A stretch of DNA of 5,985 nucleotides, from NCBI GenBank assembly GCA_964589415.1, contig CAZPRQ010000057.1, positions 1 to 5,985 of the forward strand, in the 5' to 3' direction. How positions within the stretch are numbered: the first letter of the stretch is position 1; each line of letters starts with the position of its first letter. The notes beneath the pieces were generated by a model that did no database searches, had not been told where the DNA came from, and saw only the letters and a program-made list of their open reading frames with translations. Made by a program: the position numbers and the translations under genes. Shown here piece by piece: positions 1 through 5,416 of the stretch. Source of the DNA: CAZPRQ01 sp964589415. Its GTDB lineage: Bacteria > Patescibacteriota > Doudnabacteria > UBA920.

Positions 1-1
1 T

Positions 2-76
2 TGGTAGCGCTACGGAGAATCGAACTCCGATTTAGTGGATGAAAACCACTTGTCCTAACCATTAGACGATAGCGCC
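2..76 (-). tRNA. tRNA-Glu (anticodon UUC), CCA encoded
   Basis: Read on the minus strand, the 75 nt fold into a complete cloverleaf. There is a 7-bp acceptor stem closed by a G1-U72 wobble, a 4-bp D stem with one G-U pair, and a 5-bp anticodon stem AGTGG/CCACT. The 7-nt loop TTTTCAT gives anticodon TTC (positions 43-41). A 4-nt variable region, the T stem CGGAG/CTCCG with loop TTCGATT, discriminator A and a genomically encoded CCA (positions 4-2) complete it. It decodes GAA/GAG as glutamate. The 5' end is only five bases from the stop codon of the GIY-YIG gene, so it is probably transcribed with that gene and released by RNase P, unless a promoter lies inside the coding sequence. Its 5' half is duplicated upstream at 367-420. 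Confidence 0.97.
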
Positions 77-81
77 ATATA

Positions 82-324
82 TTATTGAATTTTGAAAAAT
101 ATTTCTTGTTTTGCTTTATAATTTTTCTTTAAAAAGTTTTCCCTTTTCCTGGCTTCTGTTTTTGTACTATATTCTTCTGAATAAAATAAGGTAAAAGGAA
201 GGTAGGATTTTGTAGAGCGGGTTTTACCTTGATTATGTTCCTTAAGCCGTTTTTCTAAATTGCCCGTGCTTCCTATATAATGCCAATCTTTACTCAGACT
301 TTTTAAGATGTATAGGTAATACAT
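82..324 (-). CDS. GIY-YIG domain protein (UPF0213/YhbQ-like)
   Basis: An 80-residue protein that is almost entirely one GIY-YIG nuclease fold. The GIY strand is represented by YLYIL (residues 3-7) and the YIG motif by YIGST (16-20). The conserved helix follows as NLEKRLKEHN, with the catalytic-type Arg26. The TKTEARKRENFLKK segment carries the conserved Glu62, the usual metal ligand position. The length matches stand-alone UPF0213-type members, which have no extra DNA-binding domain. Members of the superfamily cut DNA as homing endonucleases, repair nucleases or restriction enzymes; the role of the stand-alone type is poorly known. The ATG at 324-322 has no clear Shine-Dalgarno site. The gene lies between an intact tRNA-Glu and a duplicated tRNA-Glu 5' half, an arrangement that suggests it moved or was inserted there. 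Confidence 0.9.
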   Translation of the reverse strand: MYYLYILKSLSKDWHYIGSTGNLEKRLKEHNQGKTRSTKSYLPFTLFYSEEYSTKTEARKRENFLKKNYKAKQEIFFKIQ

Positions 325-336
325 TATTGTTGGATG

Positions 337-366
337 TCACGCGGAGCGTGATCCCGCTTTGCGGGA
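337..366. repeat. two adjacent GC-rich mini-hairpins with triloops
   Basis: Two perfect 6-bp inverted repeats lie back to back. The first is TCACGC (337-342) with GCGTGA (346-351) around loop GGA. The second is TCCCGC (352-357) with GCGGGA (361-366) around loop TTT. They fill the space between the start of the GIY-YIG gene and the point where tRNA homology begins at 367. No T tract follows them, so they do not look like a terminator in either direction. They resemble short dispersed palindromes of the REP/MITE-remnant kind; whether they recur elsewhere in the genome cannot be seen from here. Confidence 0.7.
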
Positions 367-420
367 AAAACCACTTGTCCTAACCATTAGACGCCTGTCC
401 GCCTCTGGCGGGATAGCGCC
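367..420 (-). pseudogene. tRNA-Glu 5'-half copy, interrupted by a 19-nt palindrome
   Basis: Positions 367-393 match 42-68 of the intact tRNA-Glu gene base for base (27 nt), and 413-420 match 69-76 (8 nt). The copy therefore carries tRNA nucleotides 1-35 with no substitutions and stops inside the anticodon (UU, lacking the C). No trace of the 3' half follows. Between nucleotides 8 and 9 it carries a 19-nt insert (394-412). It cannot fold as a tRNA. The perfect identity of the remaining bases suggests a recent duplication or ongoing gene conversion with the intact gene. It lies on the same strand as the tRNA and the GIY-YIG gene. Confidence 0.85.
394..412. repeat. 19-nt palindromic insert within the tRNA-half copy
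   Basis: Aligning 367-420 with the intact tRNA shows exactly 19 extra bases here. Their core is a hairpin, CCGCC (399-403) with GGCGG (407-411), closed by loop TCT. A G on each side of the insertion point makes the boundary ambiguous by one base. It has the same build as the two hairpins at 337-366: a GC-rich stem of five to six pairs with a triloop. This supports the idea that a family of mini-palindromes inserts in this genome. Confidence 0.75.
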
Positions 421-471
421 TCGGTTGATCTAGCTTTTCCTTAACTCTATTTAATATGCAGAACTTTTGAA

Positions 472-501
472 ATTTTACCATAAATCCCCCAAATAGAGCA
501 A
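472..501 (-). promoter_or_regulatory. candidate promoter for the tRNA-half / GIY-YIG / tRNA-Glu unit
   Basis: On the minus strand, TTGCTC (501-496) is followed after 18 bases by TAAAAT (477-472), which matches five of six -10 consensus bases. TAAAAT is directly preceded by TGG, an extended -10 signature. Transcription would start near 465 and run through the half tRNA, the nuclease gene and the intact tRNA. The -35 box is weak, so the call is tentative. Confidence 0.35.
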
Positions 502-504
502 GGG

Positions 505-561
505 TTGTAAAACAAATGACACTGTTAAATATGATTGACAAACGCCCTTAAGTTTTATAAG
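505..561 (+). promoter_or_regulatory. candidate promoter(s) for the 460-residue mosaic protein
   Basis: Two overlapping options precede the plus-strand gene. One has a perfect TTGACA (535-540) with TATAAG (556-561), but the spacer is only 15 bases. The other has TTGTAA (505-510) with TATGAT (530-535) and a 19-base spacer. Both give a leader of several dozen bases before the Shine-Dalgarno site. The 202-nt gap between 421 and 622 holds divergent promoters and nothing else I can recognise. Confidence 0.4.
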
Positions 562-608
562 CTGGAAGCCCGGAGAGGATGTAAGTGGATGGTTTTTTTA
601 CAATTTTT

Positions 609-615
609 AAGGAGG
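609..615 (+). promoter_or_regulatory. strong Shine-Dalgarno site fixing a GTG start
   Basis: AAGGAGG lies seven bases before the GTG at 623-625 and is nearly a full anti-16S complement. It identifies GTG as the start codon of the plus-strand gene. It also contrasts with the other genes here, most of which have weak or no Shine-Dalgarno sites. Confidence 0.8.
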
Positions 616-622
616 ATTAGCA

Positions 623-2005
623 GTGGAAATAGATCTGTCCTATGTTTGGTTGGGAGAATACCCAAGCTACAAAAGCAATGCCGTAGCGTGTTACGGAGTG
701 CACAAGGGTTGGGGTTACGTATGGGAAGGGCAATACGCGACTTCAATTCAGGACGTCATTGGCAGTTATAAGCAAGGTAAAATTTATGACTATCCTTATG
801 TAACATATCCGGATGTTCCGGTTGCTTGGTATGAGAATGGTTTTATTTGGGACAGCGAGTATAGTCACAGTGAGCACTTGGGCTTAGCTCATCATGACGC
901 TGATACTAGCCTGGTGTGGAGAGGTCAATATGACACCCGGTTAACGCATACGCCCATAGCCAATTTTGATGGGGAGGGTGATGGCGCCCTTGCGGCTTTG
1001 TTTTTGCTGGGATATTTGAATAATTCGGAGACGGAAACTGCTGACGGGGAAACCAATGAGTCGTCCGGCGGTTCAGATTCGGATGGAACCCCAGACAGTT
1101 ATTCGGATGATTATAGTTATTCACCGTCATCTGTCTCTTCGTCGTCGCACGACGGTGGGGGTGCCATTTGGTTTGTTATCATTTTGGTCGTATTGTACTT
1201 ACTTGGAACCAGCTTTGTAAAGGAAAATAATCCAGCGTATGAAGTTGTGGACAATAGTTCCACTCCCTCTGGGCGGGTAAAAAGTTCGTCTAATATCCAA
1301 TCAATTCCGGAATACATGTATAAGTCTGGGGATTGTTGCGGAGAACGGTGGATAGCCACGCGTAATGTGGATGTGTTCGCAAAGCCGCCTAAAATGCCCA
1401 ATGGCAACCCCGAATCCCTTGTTAAAATAGGGACAATACCAGAAGGCGCATGGGTCAGCACTCACGAGCTATTAATAATAGCAAAGCGGCAGGCCATTCC
1501 CATTCCGCCGCAGGCCAGCTATGGCATACACGCAACGCACCGCCCGCCGTTTGGTTCCGGCCAGACCGTTTATGTGTATGATTATGTCGGCGAAAGCTGC
1601 TGGAATGTATGGATTTTAGGAGGAAATAGCATACTGTGCGGCTTGCATGACGTATCTCAATCCGAAGAAGTTTGGTACAGGATTTCTGACCCCAAGGGTC
1701 TGTCCGGATGGGCGACAAAAAATCATCTAACCAGCCAGCAGGGGTTGAATTATGAGGTGGAACTTTTTTTGAGCTCCAATCCCGAACGTAGTTTGGAAGA
1801 AAAGCTGGCGGAGGTAGACAGGCTTATTAGGCTGGGGGCGGACATAAACGCGAAACCGCCCGTACATGCCCAAGGGGTGTCGGAATATGTGGTTGGGTCA
1901 GGGGATGAGGAATTATTGCGTCAGCTTGTGCTTCGCGGATTGCGTGTTCCCAAAAAACCACCAACAGTCGCGCCAGACCCCATAATCCAGCCTGCGCCAG
2001 ATTAA
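623..2005 (+). CDS. mosaic membrane protein: WxGxY beta repeats, one TM, SH3-like and ankyrin-like regions
   Basis: A 460-residue protein I cannot assign to a named family. Residues 1-115 carry four repeats around Y/F/L-V/I-W-x-G-x-Y: YVWLGEY (7-13), YVWEGQY (32-38), FIWDSEY (74-80, the G replaced by S) and LVWRGQY (97-103). Between them are VAxY and GKIYD-like segments, and a hydrophobic GALAALFLL stretch follows (121-129). This pattern recalls 4-fold beta-flower repeat domains, an inference from memory of that family. Residues 135-180 are a Ser/Asp/Gly/Glu-rich linker, then one membrane helix (about 181-198). Residues 240-370 look SH3b-like, ending in VWYRISDPKGLSGWATKNHL, and contain several Cys (238, 239, 326, 339). 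Residues 391-443 contain two ankyrin-like segments (LIRLGADINA and LLRQLVLRGLRVP), followed by a Pro-rich tail. There is no N-terminal signal peptide, so topology is unclear. It is the only plus-strand gene, with its own promoter and terminator, which fits independent acquisition. That the coding sequence is real is nearly certain; its function is unknown. Confidence 0.85.
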   Translation: MEIDLSYVWLGEYPSYKSNAVACYGVHKGWGYVWEGQYATSIQDVIGSYKQGKIYDYPYVTYPDVPVAWYENGFIWDSEYSHSEHLGLAHHDADTSLVWRGQYDTRLTHTPIANFDGEGDGALAALFLLGYLNNSETETADGETNESSGGSDSDGTPDSYSDDYSYSPSSVSSSSHDGGGAIWFVIILVVLYLLGTSFVKENNPAYEVVDNSSTPSGRVKSSSNIQSIPEYMYKSGDCCGERWIATRNVDVFAKPPKMPNGNPESLVKIGTIPEGAWVSTHELLIIAKRQAIPIPPQASYGIHATHRPPFGSGQTVYVYDYVGESCWNVWILGGNSILCGLHDVSQSEEVWYRISDPKGLSGWATKNHLTSQQGLNYEVELFLSSNPERSLEEKLAEVDRLIRLGADINAKPPVHAQGVSEYVVGSGDEELLRQLVLRGLRVPKKPPTVAPDPIIQPAPD

Positions 2006-2026
2006 TTTTCCCAAAGTCAGTTTTAT

Positions 2027-2068
2027 ATGCCCGGCTCAATAAGTTATTGCCGGGCATTTTTATTTTTT
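2027..2068 (+). terminator. rho-independent terminator of the mosaic-protein gene
   Basis: A perfect 9-bp stem ATGCCCGGC (2027-2035) with GCCGGGCAT (2049-2057) encloses a 13-nt loop that can pair further (AATAA with TTATT). It is followed by a T-rich tail (2058-2068). It begins 21 bases after the stop codon at 2003-2005. Confidence 0.88.
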
Positions 2069-2100
2069 AGTATTTGGAATGTTGGTTAAATTTTGAAAAA

Positions 2101-2133
2101 TAAAACCCTCTGCCTGAAAAGGAGAGGGTTTTA
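2101..2133 (-). terminator. rho-independent terminator of the DUF2680-like gene
   Basis: An 11-bp stem TAAAACCCTCT (2101-2111) with AGAGGGTTTTA (2123-2133) extends inward through CCT/AGG to a GAAA loop, with one bulged G. Read on the minus strand the 3' arm ends in TTTTATTTTTC. This makes it a terminator for the gene whose stop is at 2150-2148, 14 bases upstream. With the preceding hairpin it separates two convergent genes. Confidence 0.85.
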
Positions 2134-2147
2134 GAAACAAAACCAGT

Positions 2148-2591
2148 TTAGAAGCCCATGCCCATACCGTGCATGCCGCGGCCAAGCCCCTTGCCCGGTT
2201 TACCGGTGGACTGCTGTTCCATGGCCTTTATTCTTTGGTCAGCCTGCGCCTGGGTTATTATGCCCTGGCTTACCAAATTTTGCATTTGGATTTTCATTTG
2301 AGACTGTCTTTCTTGTCGCATTTTTTCTTGCAGCTGCTGCTGGCTAATACCTTTCTCTTCGGCCAGCGTTTTAAGCGTTTTTCCCTGTGCCCAGGCATTT
2401 TTTATTTCATCCACGCTTATGCCGAGCAAATCCGCCTGCTTTTGAAACATTTGCGTGTGCATTTGTGCCGTTTGTTCAGGCGTCGCGTTTGAATTAAAAC
2501 CCAGCCAGCCATGGGCGGAGGCAGTGCTTGCGCCCAGCGCGGCCAGCGCCAGCATGGGCAAAATTGCGTATAGTGCTAACTTTTTTTTCAT
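2148..2591 (-). CDS. secreted DUF2680/YckD-like protein with Met/His/Gly tail
   Basis: A 147-residue exported protein. Residues 1-26 form a signal peptide (MKKK, hydrophobic core, STASA before His27) with probable cleavage after Ala26. The mature part is helical and carries two motifs typical of DUF2680/YckD-type secreted proteins: ADLLGISVDEIKNAWAQGKT continuing to LAEEKGIS (53-83), and NLVSQGIITQAQADQRI (105-121). The middle is Gln- and Met-rich (Met44, 48, 91, 99, 103, 124). The tail LGRGMHGMGMGF (136-147) places three Met and one His among glycines, a composition that could bind Cu(I), though this is inference. The family's function is unknown; a Spy-like periplasmic chaperone is an alternative reading. 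It follows the sigma/anti-sigma pair on the same strand after 95 bases, so it may belong to their regulon. The start codon is followed by a run of eight A, and no Shine-Dalgarno site is visible. Confidence 0.87.
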   Translation of the reverse strand: MKKKLALYAILPMLALAALGASTASAHGWLGFNSNATPEQTAQMHTQMFQKQADLLGISVDEIKNAWAQGKTLKTLAEEKGISQQQLQEKMRQERQSQMKIQMQNLVSQGIITQAQADQRIKAMEQQSTGKPGKGLGRGMHGMGMGF

Positions 2592-2612
2592 AATTGTGCT
2601 TGTTTATTAATA

Positions 2613-2641
2613 ATAATGTAAGTTTTTGGCCGTGGATCCAA
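2613..2641 (-). promoter_or_regulatory. weak candidate promoter of the secreted Met-rich protein
   Basis: On the minus strand TTGGAT (2641-2636) and CATTAT (2618-2613) are separated by 17 bases, placing the start of transcription some 15 bases before the ATG. Each box matches only part of the sigma-70 consensus. An ECF-type promoter or readthrough from the anti-sigma gene is equally possible. Confidence 0.27.
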
Positions 2642-2686
2642 ACGGCTTTTAACTTAGCTGCTTATTACTACAGCCAAAATTTTAAA

Positions 2687-3418
2687 TTATTTCATTGGCT
2701 TTTTGGGAGGGGGAAGCATGCTAGGAATTTTACGTATACCCTCGGCAAAAATAATATTGTTTTTCTTTTTGCCCAGAACCATAATAGTGTCGCCAATTGC
2801 CAGGTTAGTTTTTTGAGCGAACCGGGTATTGGGGGAAATTTGAATTTGAATTTTTTCTTGTCGCGGGTTTTGAATATCACAGCCGTTTTCCCGAAGTTGA
2901 GTAATTAGTCCCATTTCCATGTTGGCTCCGGGCCGCTGGCCGAAATGCCGGTAAAATTTGCCTGCTAAAGGCAAGTGTTCACTATGAGCCTGAGCCATTA
3001 ACCCTTTATGTAGGGGAGTAAGAGCAATTATTGCCCCGCCTGCCAAAACCAGCAAAACAACGCCGAGGGCGGTGTACATAAGAGGTCTGCCGTACGCAAA
3101 TGCATAGCGACGGATCATAATTTCCGCCAAGACCGTAAACAGCAAAGCCAGGGTTATAAGCAGCCAGGGTATGGAAAGTAAAAATGATCGCAAGCCAAAC
3201 AATCCAAAGCCGGGGGCAAACCAGGCTCCATTTTGACGCAGCAAAAAAATTATAAAACTAATAAAGTACATGACAGTAAGGCAGGCAAGTACAATGCCTA
3301 ATATGAATAGCATTGTTTTTAGCGCAAAATGCCAACGCGGCCGCATATGCACCCGGCCGGTATTAATTGCCGCAATAATATTTTCGCGTAATGTTTTGTT
3401 GTTAAGTGGCTCAGGCAT
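2687..3418 (-). CDS. three-helix membrane protein, probable anti-sigma partner of the ECF factor
   Basis: A 243-residue protein. A short basic N-terminus (1-33) is followed by three predicted membrane helices at about 34-60, 79-102 and 114-134. Basic segments (RPRWHFALK before the first helix, RRYAFAYGRP between the second and third) put the N-terminus inside and the C-terminal domain (135-243) outside. That domain holds an alternating hydrophobic stretch, EKIQIQISPNTRF to GDTIMVLGKKKNNIIFAEGI (188-228), that looks like a small beta-barrel of OB or DUF5666 type, and a Pro/Lys tail. The ATG overlaps the end of the sigma-factor gene by 8 bp (ATGCCTGA), so the two are probably translationally coupled. 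Membrane proteins in this position usually bind and hold the sigma factor and release it on an envelope signal. No ZAS zinc motif or other recognised anti-sigma fold is visible in the short cytosolic part, so the role rests on gene order and topology. Confidence 0.8.
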   Translation of the reverse strand: MPEPLNNKTLRENIIAAINTGRVHMRPRWHFALKTMLFILGIVLACLTVMYFISFIIFLLRQNGAWFAPGFGLFGLRSFLLSIPWLLITLALLFTVLAEIMIRRYAFAYGRPLMYTALGVVLLVLAGGAIIALTPLHKGLMAQAHSEHLPLAGKFYRHFGQRPGANMEMGLITQLRENGCDIQNPRQEKIQIQISPNTRFAQKTNLAIGDTIMVLGKKKNNIIFAEGIRKIPSMLPPPKKPMK

Positions 3419-3992
3419 TGTAGTTTTCGGTTAATTGGTTATAGGCTTTTTGCAAAAGGCTTCTGGCCCTTTTTATGCGTACTCCTACGGTAGATGGGGG
3501 AATACGCATAATGTCGGCAATGGTTGAATAGTCCATATTTTCATAATAAAACAATACCATTGGTTCTCGATATTTGGCATCCAATTTGTTCAGGCACAGC
3601 TCCACCATTTCTTTAAGTTCATTTTTGTTTAACTCCGTGTCTGCTCGGGTTGGCTCTATAGGGTGGGGGAAAAGTGTGTCTGGGTCAAAAAAAGAAAGCG
3701 GTTCCCGTCCCTTTTTCTTAATCGCGTTAATAAATTCGTTATGCGCAATGCGATATATCCAACTGGAGAATTTTCTTTTGGAGTCAAAGCTATTTAGGTT
3801 AACATAGGCTTTTAAAAAAACATTTTGGACCGTATCTCGCGCGTCTTCCTGGACAAGTAAAAAACGTCCGGCGTAGCGAAGCAGTTTTTGTTCGTAGCGT
3901 TCCACAAGTTCTCCAAATAGCACTGCTTCCCCGGCTTGTACTTGGGCCGCTATGGTTTCATCGGTTTCTTTTGATTGGTATTGCATGACCAT
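3411..3992 (-). CDS. ECF-family RNA polymerase sigma factor
   Basis: A sigma-70 family protein of 193 residues from the chosen ATG (3992-3990). Region 2 includes FGELVERYEQKLLRYAGRFL, then ARDTVQNVFLKAYVNLNSF and FSSWIYRIAHNEFINAIKKK, the classic -10 recognition helices. Region 4 near the C-terminus (LNKLDAKYREPMVLFYYEN, then DYSTIADIMRIPPSTVGVRIKRAR) is the helix-turn-helix that reads the -35 element. There is no region 1.1 or 3, which is typical of ECF factors. An in-frame ATG at 4040 would add 16 residues rich in Phe, Leu and Tyr, but it lies in the tail of the upstream gene's terminator and spans the probable -10 box, so I reject it. ATG 3986 is another possible start. The 3' end overlaps the membrane protein gene by 8 bp, the usual sigma/anti-sigma layout. 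Its target genes are unknown; the gene at 2148-2591 and itself are candidates. Confidence 0.9.
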   Translation of the reverse strand: MVMQYQSKETDETIAAQVQAGEAVLFGELVERYEQKLLRYAGRFLLVQEDARDTVQNVFLKAYVNLNSFDSKRKFSSWIYRIAHNEFINAIKKKGREPLSFFDPDTLFPHPIEPTRADTELNKNELKEMVELCLNKLDAKYREPMVLFYYENMDYSTIADIMRIPPSTVGVRIKRARSLLQKAYNQLTENYNA

Positions 3993-4004
3993 AGTATAAT
4001 ACAA
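3993..4004 (-). promoter_or_regulatory. -10-like sequence touching the sigma-factor start
   Basis: On the minus strand TGTATTATACT immediately precedes ATG 3992. It holds two overlapping -10-like hexamers, TATTAT and TATACT. No good -35 box is seen at standard distance and there is no Shine-Dalgarno site. A start six to eight bases downstream would fall at or within ATGGTCATG, giving a leaderless or nearly leaderless mRNA. Confidence 0.4.
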
Positions 4005-4040
4005 TCTAAACTCAAAAAACTTACAAAGCATTACGAGCAA

Positions 4041-4064
4041 AAACCCCGACGAATGTCGGGGTTT
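4041..4064 (-). terminator. rho-independent terminator closing the cupredoxin/reductase operon
   Basis: A perfect 10-bp stem AAACCCCGAC (4041-4050) with GTCGGGGTTT (4055-4064) surrounds a 4-nt loop. On the minus strand the descending arm runs into five consecutive T. It starts seven bases after the reductase stop codon (4074-4072) and separates this operon from the sigma-factor unit. Confidence 0.88.
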
Positions 4065-4071
4065 AAAGTCT

Positions 4072-5403
4072 TTAGCTTAAAGAAAATTTCTCAAAATGCA
4101 ATCTTGCGCTTTTCACGTCAAGTTTATTCAAGGTTTGAATTATGGCTTTCATCATTGGCGGCGGACCGCAGATATAAATATCCCGGCTGGCCAGGTCTGG
4201 CACCAAACGCTTAATTTTTTCTTCATCCACGTAACCTCTTTCGCCTGTAAATCCGGGTTCTTCGCTTAAAACATGAATAACCCTGGCGGGGTGTTGTTTG
4301 GTTAAATTGTCCATTTCCTGTTCAAATACAATATCTTTTTTTTCGCGGTTGCCATACAGCAGGGTAATATCCTTGCCTTTTTTTTGCATGTCTTCTAAGA
4401 GCGCGCGCAAAGGTGTTATGCCAATGCCCCCGGCTATTAACAGGACTTTATTTGAGAGGCTGAAAAAGTCGGTAAATACCCCATAAGGCCCGTCTATAAG
4501 CAAACGCGTGCCCGGCTTTAGGTTCTCAATTTGCTTGGTAAAATCGCCCAATTGTTTTATTGTTACCCGAAGTTCTTTACCGTTTGGGGCAAGTGAAAGG
4601 GAAAAAGGGTGGGCCTGGTACCATAAGCCTTTTGCAAAAAAGCGCAAAATCATAAATTGGCCGGCAAAAATATTGAAACTGTTAAGGTCTTCACCCCCAA
4701 TATAAACCGAGACAGTGTTATAATTTTCGCGTACAATTTTGGCCACAAAAAATTTATGTTTCCAGAAATTGTAAATTGGCCGCAGGAAGCGGAATATAAG
4801 CTGGTTAGAAAACACCAACGCGTACAAAAACAGCCAATACCAGTAAAATATGGCATGGGATGTCAGCGTAGTGCCAAGTTCCGCTTGGTGTCCATAAGCG
4901 CCGGCCACGGAAAGGTAGGCAAGCAAATGGACAAAATACCAAGATTCATAGCGCAAGCGTTTGCGGACAATTACCAGGGAACTGACAACTACTAGTATAA
5001 AGCCGGAAAGAGCCAGCACTGCTTTGAGTAAGTCGTCGCTGGAAGAAATAAAGTTAATCAGCTGAGAGGTAAGGCTAATTTTCCCTAAGCGGCTGTAGCC
5101 CCAAACAATAAGCAGGGGGTGGATTAAAATAAGCAGAATTCCGTATTTGCCCGCTTGGTGGTGAATTTGGGAAAGTTTGTCCAAGCCAAACAGTCTTTCT
5201 ATCCAAGGGGTTCTTCCCATAAAGAAAAATTGCAGCAAGATCAAATAGGCGGCAAAAAGGCCAGCCAAGCTGCCAAGCGCGAGAATAATATTCGCGGAAC
5301 CTAACGCAAACGAGCCGCTAAAGCTGTCCCACCAAAACCAAAGAATTATAGCCCAATTCAGCCATAGGAATGTGTGCCAGCTAATTTTTTTTATACGTAT
5401 CAT
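4072..5403 (-). CDS. ferric reductase-like transmembrane flavocytochrome (FAD/NAD(P)H)
   Basis: A 443-residue member of the ferric reductase/NADPH oxidase superfamily. It would move electrons from cytosolic NAD(P)H through FAD and two b hemes to an acceptor outside the membrane. About six membrane helices span residues 9-204. The heme ligands appear as two pairs spaced 13 apart: His82 with His95 (QIHHQAGKYGILLILIHP) and His159 with His172 (FVHLLAYLSVAGAYGH). The FAD domain has HPFSLS (265-270) and GPYGVF (305-310). The nucleotide domain has GGIGITPLRAL (325-335) and the CGPPPM motif (412-417). All expected motifs are intact. I chose ATG 5403 because AAAGG lies four bases upstream. A TTG at 5427, eight codons earlier and overlapping the cupredoxin gene, has an AGGAAG upstream and is an alternative. 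The cupredoxin gene ends 13 bases before this ATG, so the pair is almost certainly one operon. The physiological acceptor (Fe(III), oxygen, quinone or the cupredoxin) cannot be told from sequence. Confidence 0.92.
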   Translation of the reverse strand: MIRIKKISWHTFLWLNWAIILWFWWDSFSGSFALGSANIILALGSLAGLFAAYLILLQFFFMGRTPWIERLFGLDKLSQIHHQAGKYGILLILIHPLLIVWGYSRLGKISLTSQLINFISSSDDLLKAVLALSGFILVVVSSLVIVRKRLRYESWYFVHLLAYLSVAGAYGHQAELGTTLTSHAIFYWYWLFLYALVFSNQLIFRFLRPIYNFWKHKFFVAKIVRENYNTVSVYIGGEDLNSFNIFAGQFMILRFFAKGLWYQAHPFSLSLAPNGKELRVTIKQLGDFTKQIENLKPGTRLLIDGPYGVFTDFFSLSNKVLLIAGGIGITPLRALLEDMQKKGKDITLLYGNREKKDIVFEQEMDNLTKQHPARVIHVLSEEPGFTGERGYVDEEKIKRLVPDLASRDIYICGPPPMMKAIIQTLNKLDVKSARLHFEKFSLS

Positions 5404-5416
5404 CCGACCTTTGTTA

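Noticed and set aside
337..412. CRISPR array or rho-independent terminator
   Set aside because: The three hairpins differ in sequence, there are no equal spacers, and no T tract follows any of them.
2..420. A single tRNA-Glu gene split by a group I or other intron that encodes the GIY-YIG protein
   Set aside because: The downstream tRNA is complete by itself including its own 5' half, so no splicing is needed; no group I core elements are apparent in the short space outside the reading frame.
535..771. Plus-strand reading frame of 78 codons upstream of and overlapping the mosaic-protein gene
   Set aside because: It starts inside the probable promoter, has no ribosome binding site and overlaps the well-supported GTG-started gene in another frame.
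1117..1461. Minus-strand reading frame of 114 codons inside the mosaic-protein gene
   Set aside because: Lies wholly antisense to a gene with clear repeats and a strong Shine-Dalgarno site; no domain or start signal.
2594..2908. Plus-strand reading frame of 104 codons over the start of the DUF2680-like gene's leader and the membrane protein's 3' end
   Set aside because: Antisense to the membrane-protein gene, with no recognisable domain or ribosome binding site.
3993..4040. Extended sigma-factor start at ATG 4040
   Set aside because: It begins in the T tail of the upstream terminator, spans the likely -10 box and adds residues unlike the usual ECF N-terminus.
4657..4995. Plus-strand reading frame of 112 codons within the reductase gene
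   Set aside because: Fully antisense to the reductase, whose motifs are intact across this stretch.
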